58,338 nucleotides of DNA, from the NCBI GenBank assembly GCA_017442185.1, contig JAFSAT010000020.1, forward strand, positions 1 through 58,338, in the 5' to 3' direction. Within the stretch, counting starts at the first letter, position 1. Each line of letters begins with the position of its first letter. Below, piece after piece: positions 17,244-26,900 of this stretch. This DNA is from Bacteroidaceae bacterium. GTDB lineage: Bacteria > Bacteroidota > Bacteroidia > Bacteroidales > Bacteroidaceae. Under the pieces are notes generated by a model, which was not told where the DNA came from, made no database searches, and saw only the letters and a list, made by a program, of their open reading frames with translations. The position numbers were made by a program, and so were the translations under genes.

Positions 17244-18482
17244 TTACTTGTTCTCTTTGAAAAGTATTGCGAATAGGATGCCTAAAAGGAGTGCATAACC
17301 TGCAAAAATGTACCATGCGATGCTCCAACCCTCGATGCTTGTTGCGTAGTGGTTTACTACTTCTTGTGCGGCTATCACTCCTATGGATGCGCCAAGTCCG
17401 TTTGTCATCAGCATGAAGAGTCCTTGTGCACTGGAGCGCATCTGTTCGGGAACTTCTTTGTCCACGAATAGCGAACCCGATATGTTGAAGAAGTCGAATG
17501 CTACTCCGTATACTATCATGGACAGGATAAAGAGCCATACTCCGTCGCCGGGATTGCCAAGACCGAAGAATGCGAAACGGAATACCCACGCGAACATTGC
17601 CATGAGCATTACACGTTTAATTCCGAAACGGCTCAAGAAGAAGGGAATGAGCAGTATGCACAATGTCTCGCTTATTTGGGATAGAGATATTATTATGTTG
17701 GTGTGCTCTACTGCAAATGTACCTGCATAGGCGGGGTCTTCGCTGAAGCCGGCTATGAATCCGTTTGCATAGCCGTTGGAGATTTGAAGTGCTCCTCCTA
17801 AAAGCATCGAGAAGATGAAGAATGTTGCCATCTTTCTCTGCTTGAAAAGTTTGAATGCGTCCAGCCCGAGTGCCGATGCTATGGATTTCTTGTTGCCGGC
17901 AGCGCTGACAGGGCAGTCGGGCATTGTCAGGGAGTAGAGAGCCAACACTGCTCCCCACACTGCTGAGGTGAAGAATTGGTTGTAGTTGTCTTGAAAACCC
18001 ATAATGTCGACAAGCCACATTGATACGATGAAGCCTATGGTGCCGAATACACGTATCGGGGGAAATGCTTTTACCGTGTCGAGGCCCTCTTTTTCGAGAA
18101 CGGTGTATGATACTGAATTAGAGAGTGCCAATGTGGGCATATAGAAAGCAACGCCGGCCGAGTAGCTCCAGAAGAGATTGTTGAAACTGACATCGGCGCC
18201 TTGTGTATAGCCCATGTATGCGGTTATTGCCATGAACAGGGCTGCTGTTGCGTGGCAGAATGCAAGCAGTTTTTGTGCCGGAACAAAACGGTCGGCTATA
18301 ATGCCCATTAGGGCCGGCATGAATATTGATACTATGCCTTGAACTGCATAGAACCATCCTATGTGCTCGCCTAAGCCTGAATTGCCCAGATAGCGTCCCA
18401 TTGAGGTCAGATAGGCCCCCCAAACTGCAAATTGCAGAAAACTTAATATTATAAGCCTTGATTTGATACTTGAATTCTTCAT
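17244..18482 (-). CDS. NupG-type nucleoside:H+ symporter (MFS)
   Basis: A 412-residue membrane protein with about twelve transmembrane segments. It starts with LIILSFLQFAVWGAYLTSMG, an arrangement typical of the NupG/XapB nucleoside family of the major facilitator superfamily. The loop ending GIIADRFVPAQKLL matches the family's first cytoplasmic loop. KAFPPIRVFGTIGFIVSMW is the conserved RxxGTIG segment of helix 5. The substrate is inferred from the family only. It lies 19 bases downstream of the DUF721 gene. Confidence 0.85.
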   Translation of the reverse strand: MKNSSIKSRLIILSFLQFAVWGAYLTSMGRYLGNSGLGEHIGWFYAVQGIVSIFMPALMGIIADRFVPAQKLLAFCHATAALFMAITAYMGYTQGADVSFNNLFWSYSAGVAFYMPTLALSNSVSYTVLEKEGLDTVKAFPPIRVFGTIGFIVSMWLVDIMGFQDNYNQFFTSAVWGAVLALYSLTMPDCPVSAAGNKKSIASALGLDAFKLFKQRKMATFFIFSMLLGGALQISNGYANGFIAGFSEDPAYAGTFAVEHTNIIISLSQISETLCILLIPFFLSRFGIKRVMLMAMFAWVFRFAFFGLGNPGDGVWLFILSMIVYGVAFDFFNISGSLFVDKEVPEQMRSSAQGLFMLMTNGLGASIGVIAAQEVVNHYATSIEGWSIAWYIFAGYALLLGILFAILFKENK

Positions 18483-18501
18483 ATTCTATTGTTTTTAACG
18501 T

Positions 18502-18792
18502 TTATCTGAATATAATGTTCGTTATTACTTGTGCTTTTACGTGGGCATTGAGGCGTTGTACCAGGGAGCGACGATTCATCATAAGTTCGTGGCGAAGCAC
18601 AGATGAGGTTAGCGTTACGTATAGTATTTGGTTCTTGATGCTCAAATCTTTTGTGTATGTTTGTACGCCACTGCCCAGAACCTGCTTCCATGCTTGTATC
18701 AGCCTGTATTCGTTTAGAGGGGTTTCGATTCCCTCTTCGCGACAGGTTTCGCGCACCAGCTCTGAGATGGACTTCATGCTGCCTCTTTTCAT
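18502..18792 (-). CDS. DUF721 (DciA-like) protein
   Basis: A 96-residue basic protein with the DUF721 pattern ETPLNEYRLIQAWKQVLG and YVTLTSSVLRHELMMNRRSL. DciA proteins of this family load replicative helicase in many bacteria, and the Bacteroidota short form is usually found next to recF, as here. It overlaps recF by four bases (ATGA), so the two are translationally coupled. The helicase-loading role is family inference. Confidence 0.85.
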   Translation of the reverse strand: MKRGSMKSISELVRETCREEGIETPLNEYRLIQAWKQVLGSGVQTYTKDLSIKNQILYVTLTSSVLRHELMMNRRSLVQRLNAHVKAQVITNIIFR

Positions 18793-19895
18793 TTTTCTTT
18801 TATGATTTCTGTTTTTCCGTTTTTTACTTCAAATAGTTTGTATTCTCTGTCGACATAATCCAAAATGTTGTCGATGTGCTCGCGGTTTACGTCGGTGATG
18901 AATATTTGTCCGAATCTGTCGCCCGATACAAGGTCTATTATTTTTTCTACACGTTTGGAGTCGAGCTTGTCGAATATGTCGTCAAGCAGAAGCAGGGGTG
19001 TTTCGCCGCCTTTGCGTCGCAGAAAATCGAATTGTGCGAGCTTTAGGGATATAAGGTAGCTCTTGTTTTGTCCTTGGGAGCCTTCGCGCCTTATCGGGTA
19101 GCCGTCGAGTTGCATGATAAGCTCGTCGCGGTGGATGCCTTTGGTGGTGTGTCCCAGACGGCGGTCGTCGCTGCGTGATGCGCTCAGTATCTCTTCGAGA
19201 TTGTTCTCTTCGAGGTGTGACCGGTAGCGCAGTGTCACATTTTCGTTGCCACTTGTTATGTGTTTGTGAAATTCTTTGAATATCGGTATCAGCTCATCTA
19301 TGAATTTGCTGCGTCCTTCGTAGATGCGACGGGCTTCTGCTGACATCATCTCTTCTATGAGGGTTAGCATCTCGGTGTCCGGCTCATGTTCGCTTCGAAG
19401 CATGACGTTGCGTTGTTGTAATGCTCTGTTGTAACGTATGAGGGCACTGAGATACTCTCTATTGTATTGTGATATTACCACATCCATGAAGCGACGACGC
19501 TCTTCGCTGCCGCCGGCTATAAGCTCGTTGTCTGCCGGGGATACCATAACCAATGGAATGGAGCCTATGTGGTCGGAGAAGCGTTCGTAGTTCTTTTTGT
19601 TTTTCTTGAATTGCTTCTTCTCGCCACGCTTCATTCCGCACGAAATTTCTTCGGTGATGCCGCTGTCGCTACGGTAGTTGCCTTGTATCATGAAGAATGG
19701 TGCATCGTGCATTATGTTGTTGCCATCGCTGCTGTTTATCGCACTTTTGCAAAAAGATAGATAGTATATGGCATCAAGCAGGTTGGTTTTTCCCATCCCG
19801 TTGCTGCCTATGAAACAATTTATCTTATCGGAGAGTGTTATTTCTGTTTCGGCAAGATTTCTGTAACCTATTATTGATATACTGTCAAGTAACAT
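18789..19895 (-). CDS. recF: DNA replication and repair protein RecF
   Basis: A 368-residue SMC-like ATPase that loads RecA at gaps together with RecO and RecR. From ATG 19895 it starts MLLDSISIIGYRNLAE, as RecF proteins do. Walker A is GSNGMGKTN (K36). The signature region SQGQNKSYLISLKLAQ and the Walker B PLLLLDDIFDKLDSKR follow. A 13-codon longer frame from 19934 is rejected because it runs into the inverted-repeat element beginning at 19911 and lacks family resemblance. It heads the minus-strand run down to DUF3256. Confidence 0.95.
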   Translation of the reverse strand: MLLDSISIIGYRNLAETEITLSDKINCFIGSNGMGKTNLLDAIYYLSFCKSAINSSDGNNIMHDAPFFMIQGNYRSDSGITEEISCGMKRGEKKQFKKNKKNYERFSDHIGSIPLVMVSPADNELIAGGSEERRRFMDVVISQYNREYLSALIRYNRALQQRNVMLRSEHEPDTEMLTLIEEMMSAEARRIYEGRSKFIDELIPIFKEFHKHITSGNENVTLRYRSHLEENNLEEILSASRSDDRRLGHTTKGIHRDELIMQLDGYPIRREGSQGQNKSYLISLKLAQFDFLRRKGGETPLLLLDDIFDKLDSKRVEKIIDLVSGDRFGQIFITDVNREHIDNILDYVDREYKLFEVKNGKTEIIKEK

Positions 19896-19910
19896 ATATT
19901 CGCAATAATA

Positions 19911-20056
19911 AGAAGCTGTCTGATTTTTTATCAAATTTATTTTTATAAAGCGGTGTTATTGTGATTGTTATCATCTGCTTTTATATTCAAAAATGATAAA
20001 ACAATTTGTATTACTCTATAAAAAAACTGTATTGATATAAATTCAAGCAGTTTCTT
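19911..20056. repeat. 146-bp MITE-like repeat with inverted ends
   Basis: The left end AGAAGCTGTCTGATTTTTTA begins at 19911. The right end, read as complement, is AGAAACTGCTTGAATTTATA ending at 20056. The ends are imperfect inverted repeats and match the perfect ends of the 144-bp element at 30290-30433, but the interior is AT-rich and unrelated. It lies in the divergent gap upstream of recF. The rest of the gap (20057-20253) is AT-rich and holds a weak -7-like TAATTTCG at 20195-20202 that may serve the TPR gene. Confidence 0.7.
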
Positions 20057-20253
20057 AAATAACTTTTGAATTTATAGTGTAAAAGTAGTGCGAAGATAGT
20101 GAATTTTGCTCTCTTATTTACTATGTTTATAGAGATATTTTAGCTGATGATGCAAAAAAAGGATGTATAATTTTCTAACTACGAAAATTTTGATTAATTT
20201 CGCGCTTGTTTTAAAAACTGTGTGTAAATAATAAAAAATCAAGATAAAGAAAG

Positions 20254-20922
20254 ATGAGCACAAAAAAGACAGAGCAGGCACCTGTTGCAGTAGAAGAGGT
20301 GCTGAGTAAATCTGAGGCTTTCGTCCTCGAATACAAGAAGAAACTTATTGCAGCCGTTGTAGCTGTTGTGGTAATTGTGGCAGGTTGTATTGTTTATAAC
20401 AATTATGTTGTTGTTCCTGCCGAGAAAGAGGCTGCTGAAGCTCTTTTTCCTGCAGAAATGCTCTTCAAGGCCAATTCTTACCAAGAGGCTCTTGACGGTG
20501 ATGGTGTGAATCTCGGTCTTATTGCAGTAGCCGAAGAGTATGGCAACACAGCTGCCGGTAATCTTGCAAATGCTTATGCGGGTATGGCATTGGCACAATT
20601 AGGGCGTTATGAGGATGCTATTCCCTATTTGAAAGATTTCAGTGGTGACGACCAAATGGTAGCACCCGCTGTGCTTGGTACTTTGGGAAATTGCTATGCT
20701 CAGACAGGAGATAACAAATCTGCAATAGAATATTTGCTTAAGGCTGCGGCTGAGGCAAACAATAACACACTGAGTCCCTACTACTTGTTGCAGGCTGCAA
20801 TTATGCACGAGCAGGCAGGTGAGAGAGGTGAGGCACTCGACCTTTATGAGGAGATAAAGTCTGATTATCCTACATCTGTTTATGCAATGGATATTGACAA
20901 ATATATCAATAGAGTAAAATAA
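20254..20922 (+). CDS. TPR-containing membrane-anchored protein
   Basis: A 222-residue protein. Residues 1-30 are cytoplasmic, a single transmembrane helix (LIAAVVAVVVIVAGCIVYNN) follows, and then an extracytoplasmic tetratricopeptide region. At least three TPR-like hairpins are visible (AYAGMALAQLGRYEDAIPYL; GTLGNCYAQTGDNKSAIEYL; AAIMHEQAGERGEALDLYEE). The topology resembles YfgM-type envelope chaperone partners, but no direct evidence of that role exists. It is divergent from recF, a neighbour relation common in Bacteroidales, and ends before a strong terminator. Confidence 0.85.
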   Translation: MSTKKTEQAPVAVEEVLSKSEAFVLEYKKKLIAAVVAVVVIVAGCIVYNNYVVVPAEKEAAEALFPAEMLFKANSYQEALDGDGVNLGLIAVAEEYGNTAAGNLANAYAGMALAQLGRYEDAIPYLKDFSGDDQMVAPAVLGTLGNCYAQTGDNKSAIEYLLKAAAEANNNTLSPYYLLQAAIMHEQAGERGEALDLYEEIKSDYPTSVYAMDIDKYINRVK

Positions 20923-20935
20923 AGATATTTCGATA

Positions 20936-20989
20936 TTTGAGGTGAACCTCGAACATAAGATGGTACTCGCTGCAAAATAATAAAGCAGG
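20936..20989 (+). repeat. conserved hairpin-plus-core repeat, copy 1
   Basis: From 20936 the sequence reads TTTGAGGTGAACCTCGAA, then ACATAAG and the core ACTCGCTGCAAAA. The same order occurs at 30327-30374 inside the 144-bp repeat. The two small stems differ by paired changes (GAGGT/ACCTC here, GAGAT/ATCTC there), so base pairing is kept while the sequence changes. This copy lies just after the TPR gene stop codon, without the outer inverted ends. Confidence 0.6.
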
Positions 20990-21022
20990 TTTTATTTATT
21001 TCGCTCGTTTGTTTTAAAATTA

Positions 21023-21060
21023 AAAAAAATCGACAGACCGAAAAGTCTGTCGATTTTTTT
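21023..21060. terminator. strong bidirectional terminator
   Basis: Arms A7-TCGACAGAC (21023-21038) and GTCTGTCGA-T7 (21045-21060) around a CGAAAA loop. The A and T tracts give a U-run on both strands. It would end both the TPR gene transcript and a leftward transcript starting near 21400. Confidence 0.85.
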
Positions 21061-21400
21061 TTCTATTCTATAAAACTTTTTTCTCCGTTGCGTGTTATAT
21101 AAAGTAAAGACAGTGATAGACACTTTCTACTAAAGATTACTTTTTCTTAATCATTCAATTCCCCCGTGACAGTCCTCCGTAGTGATACGCAGGGCTGTTG
21201 TCTTTATATCAGGAAAGAGGTTAAAGCCGGGTTCGGAGGGATGCTTGAAAATTGAGCAAAAATAGCATAAGTTAGTGCTTTTGTACTCCTCATTGTCATG
21301 TTGCAATGCTATAAATTTGATGACACACAGGTGATAAAAGGAATGCAGACAAAAGAGAATGGCGATAATTTTCTTTTAAGGTGCAAATCTTTTTTGTTTG
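21061..21400 (-). ncRNA. candidate structured noncoding RNA
   Basis: No credible ORF fills this gap. A minus-strand -7 box (21406-21413) points into it and a strong terminator lies at its far end, giving a transcript of about 340-375 bases. Nested pairing is visible around 21155-21265: CAATT with AATTG outside, CCTCCG with CGGAGG inside, and GGCT with AGCC at the tip. A further ATAGCA/TGCTAT pair lies near 21260-21315. I looked for RNase P, tmRNA and SRP hallmarks and found none. A 6S-like or Bacteroidales-specific RNA is possible but unproven, and the strand is inferred from the promoter only. Confidence 0.3.
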
Positions 21401-21405
21401 AGTGG

Positions 21406-21413
21406 CAAAGATA
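21406..21413 (-). promoter_or_regulatory. -7 box of the candidate ncRNA
   Basis: On the minus strand TATCTTTG is a perfect TAnnTTTG. About 21 bp upstream lies TTTCT in the position of the -33 element. It lies downstream of the trkA stop codon and faces away from it, so it does not serve trkA. Confidence 0.4.
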
Positions 21414-21441
21414 TCATTACATCTGACTGTTCTCAGAAATT

Positions 21442-21861
21442 CTATAATAAATTCTCTGAGTCGTTTGAGGTTATCTTCTCGGCAAAAATCCGAGCAGCAT
21501 AACTCTCGGGGATTAGAATTTTCTTAATATCCATAGCCCTAAGAATTGAGGAGTGCGTTGTATCGAGTGCGCGTGCTATGATATTCTTCACCTTTAGTTC
21601 CTTTAATGACGCTACCGCTCTTAATGAGCTATCCATACTTTGCCCGATGGCGACTATAACACAATCTATCTCATCCAAAGGCAGGCTTCGTAGTGACACT
21701 CTTTCGGTTGCGTCCATAATATATACTAAGTCTATTCTCTCTTTAATCTCCTCGATGCAATGTTCGTTGCTATCAACTCCAATGACAGAGTGCCCCATGT
21801 CGGTGAGTGTAACGGCAAGAGTACTTCCAAAATTTCCCAATCCTATTACAAGGTATTTCAT
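21442..21861 (-). CDS. trkA: TrkA/KtrA-type K+ uptake regulator, N-domain only
   Basis: A 139-residue protein consisting of a single RCK_N (Rossmann) domain. GLGNFG (7-12) is the nucleotide-binding loop, GVDSNEHCIEEI carries the acidic end of strand 2, and KNIIARALDTTHSSILRAM closes the domain. KtrA/TrkA relatives are usually about 220 residues or longer with a C-terminal RCK_C ligand domain, which is missing here. The TAA stop overlaps a hairpin (about 21432-21463, CTCAGA arms). No RCK_C sequence is visible downstream. It lies 14 bases after trkH. By family it gates the TrkH channel in response to nucleotides. Confidence 0.85.
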   Translation of the reverse strand: MKYLVIGLGNFGSTLAVTLTDMGHSVIGVDSNEHCIEEIKERIDLVYIMDATERVSLRSLPLDEIDCVIVAIGQSMDSSLRAVASLKELKVKNIIARALDTTHSSILRAMDIKKILIPESYAARIFAEKITSNDSENLL

Positions 21862-21875
21862 ACGTATTCGTTTAA

Positions 21876-23675
21876 TTAGTTTATTATTATATCTTCTTTG
21901 GGCAAACGGTATTTGGGCTGTTCTTTTTGTGGTAAAATACTCATGAGTACGGTAATAAAACCTACGCGCCCCAAGAACATAAGCACCACTAACAGAATTT
22001 TACTGATATTGCCTAAAAGTGGTGTGATTCCCAAACTGGAGCCGACAGTGGAGAATGCCGACACACATTCAAACAGTAAGTCGATTGATGGTATGCTCGG
22101 CTCCAACAGTAAGAGTGCAACATAAAAGAGTGCAATGGTACATATTGAGCCAAATACAACCACCAATGTCCTTCGTATCGAACTATATGTAATTTCACGA
22201 TTAAAAAGCGTTGTGGAGTGTTCACCTTTTATCAGCGATTTTAACGAGGCGAGAGCCACTGCAAATGTATTTACCTTGATACCGCCTGCTGTGGATTGCG
22301 AACCACCGCCTATCCACATCAGCACCAAATATAGTATGATGGTTACTCTCGTAAAATCACTTGGTGCAACGCTGTTAAAACCCGCCGTTCGCGGTGCTAC
22401 GGCATTAAACAGTGATTGCACAATCTTTTCATCGGCTGAGAATGAACTGAACGCACCATTCCACTCAAATAGCGCAATGCCAATAGTTCCGAGAAGTATC
22501 AGGTAGATAGATGAATATAGAACAATCTTAGTGTTGATATCGGCAATGTGCATATAACGTGGTCGCTGCTCGTTCTTTCTGAACGTTTTATGCAATAAAT
22601 CTGAACTGTAATATAAGAGAATCTTTTTTAAACTCATAAGTATAGGAAAACCGATACCTCCCAAAACTATTAGAAGCGAGATTATCAGATAGAAAATGTT
22701 ATGATTGTATAATATCAAATCATTCCCGAGATTCCCTTCCAACGTGGAGAATCCTGCATTGCAGAATGCTGATATAGAGTGAAAAAGAGAAAAGAATATC
22801 TCATCATCCAGGAGCATCCCCATGGTTGAATGAATACTAAACCATATCAAAATAGCTCCAATTATCTCTATCACGAAAGTGAATCCCAAAACATTTGTCA
22901 ATACAGATTTTAGTGAATCGGAACTTGACGCTATCATATTCTTCAGTGAAAATTGAGAATATAATCCTATACCATCCATGAAGAAGAGGGCAAAAAAACT
23001 CGTTATTGTCATAATGCCTAATCCGCCAATCTGAATCAACAGAGCTATGATTATTTGCCCCTCCATGGTAAATGTGTTTGCAATCTCTACTGTGCTTAAT
23101 CCGGTAACACAAACCGCACTTGTTGATATGAAAAGTGCATCCACAATAGGTAGTCTGATGTGCTCCAATGTGGAGCGAGGAAGTAAAAGTAACAGAGCAC
23201 CAATGGCTATTACCGTAATAAAACAGATTACAATTAAAAGTGCAGGATTTGTTCTTTTGTTTACAAAGTTTACTATCCATTGCGATATTGTAATCAATGA
23301 CAACAGGCCTATAATACTTATAATAAAGTATTTATGAATCATGAAAGACCATAGGACTGTGAGAATCTGACTATCTACGGGTGTATTAAAGAACTTCGGC
23401 AATGCAGAGGCACAAAGCATAATGCCTAAAATAAGGGTAAATGATATACCTTTACGCCAAACCTCGCTCCAATGAACAACAACCTTATAAACAAATGATA
23501 TGAAATAGATCCACCAAGCGGCGTTATATACCAACATGATGAACGACATCTCATCGGTATCAAGTTTAAAACCATAATCAACTATTACGGCTGCGACAAC
23601 AAATATAGATGTTACTATTGCAACAGTCTTTATAATATAGTCGATTCTCGAAATGATAATTTTAAGATTATTCAT
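21876..23675 (-). CDS. trkH: TrkH/KtrB family potassium transporter
   Basis: A 599-residue membrane protein. The four pore loops of the TrkH/KtrB family can be traced: STSAVCVTGLST, SISAFCNAGFSTLEGN, FNAVAPRTAGFNSV and ECVSAFSTVGSSLGITP. Each places a Gly in the selectivity filter. About 120 N-terminal residues add further helices before the family core, as in other Bacteroidota members. It is co-transcribed with the trkA-like gene 14 bases downstream. A -7-like TATTTTTG (23757-23764, minus) lies about 80 bases upstream. Confidence 0.92.
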   Translation of the reverse strand: MNNLKIIISRIDYIIKTVAIVTSIFVVAAVIVDYGFKLDTDEMSFIMLVYNAAWWIYFISFVYKVVVHWSEVWRKGISFTLILGIMLCASALPKFFNTPVDSQILTVLWSFMIHKYFIISIIGLLSLITISQWIVNFVNKRTNPALLIVICFITVIAIGALLLLLPRSTLEHIRLPIVDALFISTSAVCVTGLSTVEIANTFTMEGQIIIALLIQIGGLGIMTITSFFALFFMDGIGLYSQFSLKNMIASSSDSLKSVLTNVLGFTFVIEIIGAILIWFSIHSTMGMLLDDEIFFSLFHSISAFCNAGFSTLEGNLGNDLILYNHNIFYLIISLLIVLGGIGFPILMSLKKILLYYSSDLLHKTFRKNEQRPRYMHIADINTKIVLYSSIYLILLGTIGIALFEWNGAFSSFSADEKIVQSLFNAVAPRTAGFNSVAPSDFTRVTIILYLVLMWIGGGSQSTAGGIKVNTFAVALASLKSLIKGEHSTTLFNREITYSSIRRTLVVVFGSICTIALFYVALLLLEPSIPSIDLLFECVSAFSTVGSSLGITPLLGNISKILLVVLMFLGRVGFITVLMSILPQKEQPKYRLPKEDIIIN

Positions 23676-23944
23676 TATTGTATAAGGTTGGTAAACAATA
23701 TCCGTTCTATTTCATTTGTTTTAAATATTTTTTATCAAATATGGTATAATACTATGCAAAAATAGTAAAAACAGATGTTAACTGCAATACAGTGCACATT
23801 ATGATACCGATTTTGTGGTAGGTGCCGGTGCCGCATACGGAGAAGAGGCTCTTCAAGTAGCACCTGTTTTCGGGTAACAATTAGGTTATTCTTCCGATTT
23901 TGGTTGATTATTCCGGCGTTTTTCACTATGTTTGTATTGTCATT
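23676..23944. other. intergenic region with divergent promoters and an orphan reading-frame remnant
   Basis: Three things are visible. A minus-strand -7 box TATTTTTG (23757-23764) probably serves trkH. A 31-codon frame without a start (23782-23877) reads LQYSAHYDTDFVVGAG and continues to VAPVFG and a TAA. It looks like the tail of a vanished gene, but I cannot name it. A plus-strand TATGTTTG (23927-23934), with TTG 20 bp upstream, lies 10 bases before the sensor start at 23945. Confidence 0.4.
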
Positions 23945-26900
23945 ATGGGTAAGTCCTTTGTATATATTGCACTTTTGATAATGTGCACGACACTGTCCGT
24001 GACTGTGTCGTGCAGGGATGTCACCGATGATGGTGATGTTGAGCACCTTATGGATGATATGTGTGCAGATTTGCAGATGTATCGTTATAAGAGTGTGGCT
24101 ATATTGGCCGAAAAGGCTTCCGACTTGTCAAAAACGGAAAATCTGACAAACGAACAGCGTGCTGTGCTTTTGAATTCATTGGCTTATGCTCGTTTCATGC
24201 AGATGGATTATATCGAGGCTGCTGCTCTCTATGGCGAAGTGATGCAGATGGCGCGATGCGAGATTGAGCGTTTGGTTGCCGAGGTGGGCATGATGCACCT
24301 GTGCTATCGAACATCGGCCAATCGTGAATTTTTTGATTATCGTTCGAGTGCACTGCGCAGAGTGCGGCGTATAAATGAAGAGGCCGATGAATTGTCTGAT
24401 GAAGACCGTGAGCGCTTTCATACTGCACGCATCGAAATGGCTGTTGTGTCGCTCTGTTATTTTGCTAATCTGGGAATGGAGCATGAGGCTGTGCGTGCAG
24501 CGCAGCGTATTGAACGTGAACTTGAAAGTGCCGGTAGTGCTTTACAGCGTATATACGCGCGGCTTATGCTTAATTACAGGGATAATCTTTCGGCTGCTGA
24601 GCGTGCACGAAACCTTTTCCGATTGTTGGAGCGTGCCAAATTCTCGCAGCAGACTTGGCTCGAGGCTAATTGTAAGCTGATGCTCTCTGTGCTATTGCGG
24701 AATGATGAGGTGAGACGTGTTGTTGAAGACTCTGTGCCTGAACTTGCAGTGTCGATGGAGGTGGCCGGTGCTCTTACCGATGAATTGCCGCTTCGTCTTG
24801 CGCTGGCAGCCGTGGACGACTTTAATGTGTATGGCGATGAGTATATGATGATTGAAGCGCTCACTGTGAGTGCATCATGTTATACTCAGAGTGGGAATTT
24901 CGATGCGGCATTGGGGGCCTTGGGTGATGCAATGTCACGTATAAATAATTATTATACCCGTGTTGATAGCACACTCGAACCGTTCGACCTTTATGAGGTT
25001 GATGATGAACGGGAATTGCAACGCATGGAGAGTGCAGACGTTATTAACATCTATGAGTGTCTGTTGAGTGTGCGACGTGAGGCGGGATGTGCATACGCCG
25101 GTCTTGGCGATAAGTCTGCCTCGGACATGAACCGCAACAGTTATCTTGACCTTTTGCGCACCACACGTCTTAACAAACAAATGGAGAGCCGTGTGCAGGC
25201 TGCCGAAGAGAGTGCTTCGCGCCTGTACCGTTGGTTTGTGGCTGTGTTTGTTGTGCTGTCGGTGGTGGTTGTGGCTATGGTGTTGTTAAATGTGCGTTGG
25301 CGCAGGCGAAATGTGGCTTACGCTGCCGACCTTAATAATCTTTTGAAACTTTGCCGACAGCTTATGTCTTCTCTGCCTCAGGAAATATCTGATGAGGATG
25401 AGGTGCGCAGGGTTGTATGTGAAATTATCGAGAGGAATATCGGCAACTTCTCGGGTAAGATGACGTTTAAGATACTTTCAAAAGATGACTCTCTCTGCAT
25501 TGATGATTCTGGTTACAGCTTCGCTCTTGTTCAGATGGATGGAAATTGTGCAGGGGTGTTGCATGTGACGGCCGAAAAACCGCTTACCGAGGAGAAAATG
25601 TCTATGTTGAGGGTTGTGCTTCCATACATTGCCGTTGCTGTTGAAGAGGGGCGTCGTATTGCCGACATTGGTGATGAAAGGTTGCGTATGGAGCAGCAAT
25701 ATTCTTCTTATACTCTTTATCTTAAAGAACACAAGCGTGAGAATGTGCTCAAAAGGGTGTTGCTGTCGGTGGCCGACGGGATGCGTCCATATATGAATCG
25801 TATGCTTTACGAACTGCGGCATCTTGCTGATGTGTCGCGGCCGGGTGATAATGAATTGCGTCGTCTCGAATATATTGCGGAATTGACCGAGATTATAGAT
25901 AAACATAATGATGTGCTTGGCAGATGGATAAAGATGCGTAGGGGTGAGCCGGGGCTGATGATTGAGAGCTTCTGCCTGGACGAACTGATGAGAATCATTG
26001 CCAAGAGCAGTCAGGCATTTGCTCTAAAGAATATCGAATTGTGCGTGAAAGAGTGCAGGGCTGTCGTGAAAGCCGACAAGGCGCTCACCTTGTTTATGAT
26101 AAACACGCTTGCCGATAATGCCGGCAAATTTACAGAGCCGGGAGGAAAGGTAACAGTGGAGGCTGTTGAGGGGGATGACTTTGTGGAGATTGCAGTCAGC
26201 GATACGGGAGTGGGATTATCGCCTGATGAGGTTGCAAAAATTCTCAACGAGAAGGTTTACGATGCTGCTACCATAGGGTGTGCCACCAAGCATAGGGATA
26301 AAAAGGGTGGTGGATTCGGTCTTATGAACTGCAAAGGTATTATTGAGAAGTATAAAAAGACAGACGAACTTTTTGCTGTGTGTCGAATGGATATATCGAG
26401 TGTGCAGGGCAAGGGTAGCAGATTTTCGTTCCGTCTGCCTAAGGGAGCAGTGCGATTGCTCGTTCTTGTGTTTATGTTGTTTCTACCTTGGAACGTATCT
26501 GCCGACGATGAACCTCTTTTCCGAACGGTGGAACTTGCCGACTCTGTTTATACTTGCAATATCGAAGGACGTTATACCGATGCTCTTGTGTATGCACAAG
26601 AGGCGCTCGATAATTTGAACGAATTTTATGTGCAGACTGTCGGTGGAACGGATACTCTTTTGCTTGCTTCGGGCGGAGTGTCGGAACTGCATTGGTGGCG
26701 TGATAATGTTTTTGCCGATTCTCTTACCGAGGATATTTATTATAATCTGCTTGACATTCGTAATGAGGCGGCGGTGGCAGCTCTTGCCTTGAAGCGCTGG
26801 GATATATATCGTTATAATAATTCTATATATACGCAGCTTTATCGTTTGGTGCACGAGGATGACGAACTTGCCGGACACTATGAGAGGATGCGGAGTGTGG

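Noticed and set aside
19895..19934. 13-codon N-terminal extension of RecF
   Set aside because: The extension is derived from the inverted-repeat element starting at 19911 and is not RecF-like.
21061..21400. RNase P RNA, tmRNA or SRP RNA
   Set aside because: None of their invariant segments (P4 core, tag-peptide frame with CCA end, SRP tetraloop region) could be found on either strand.
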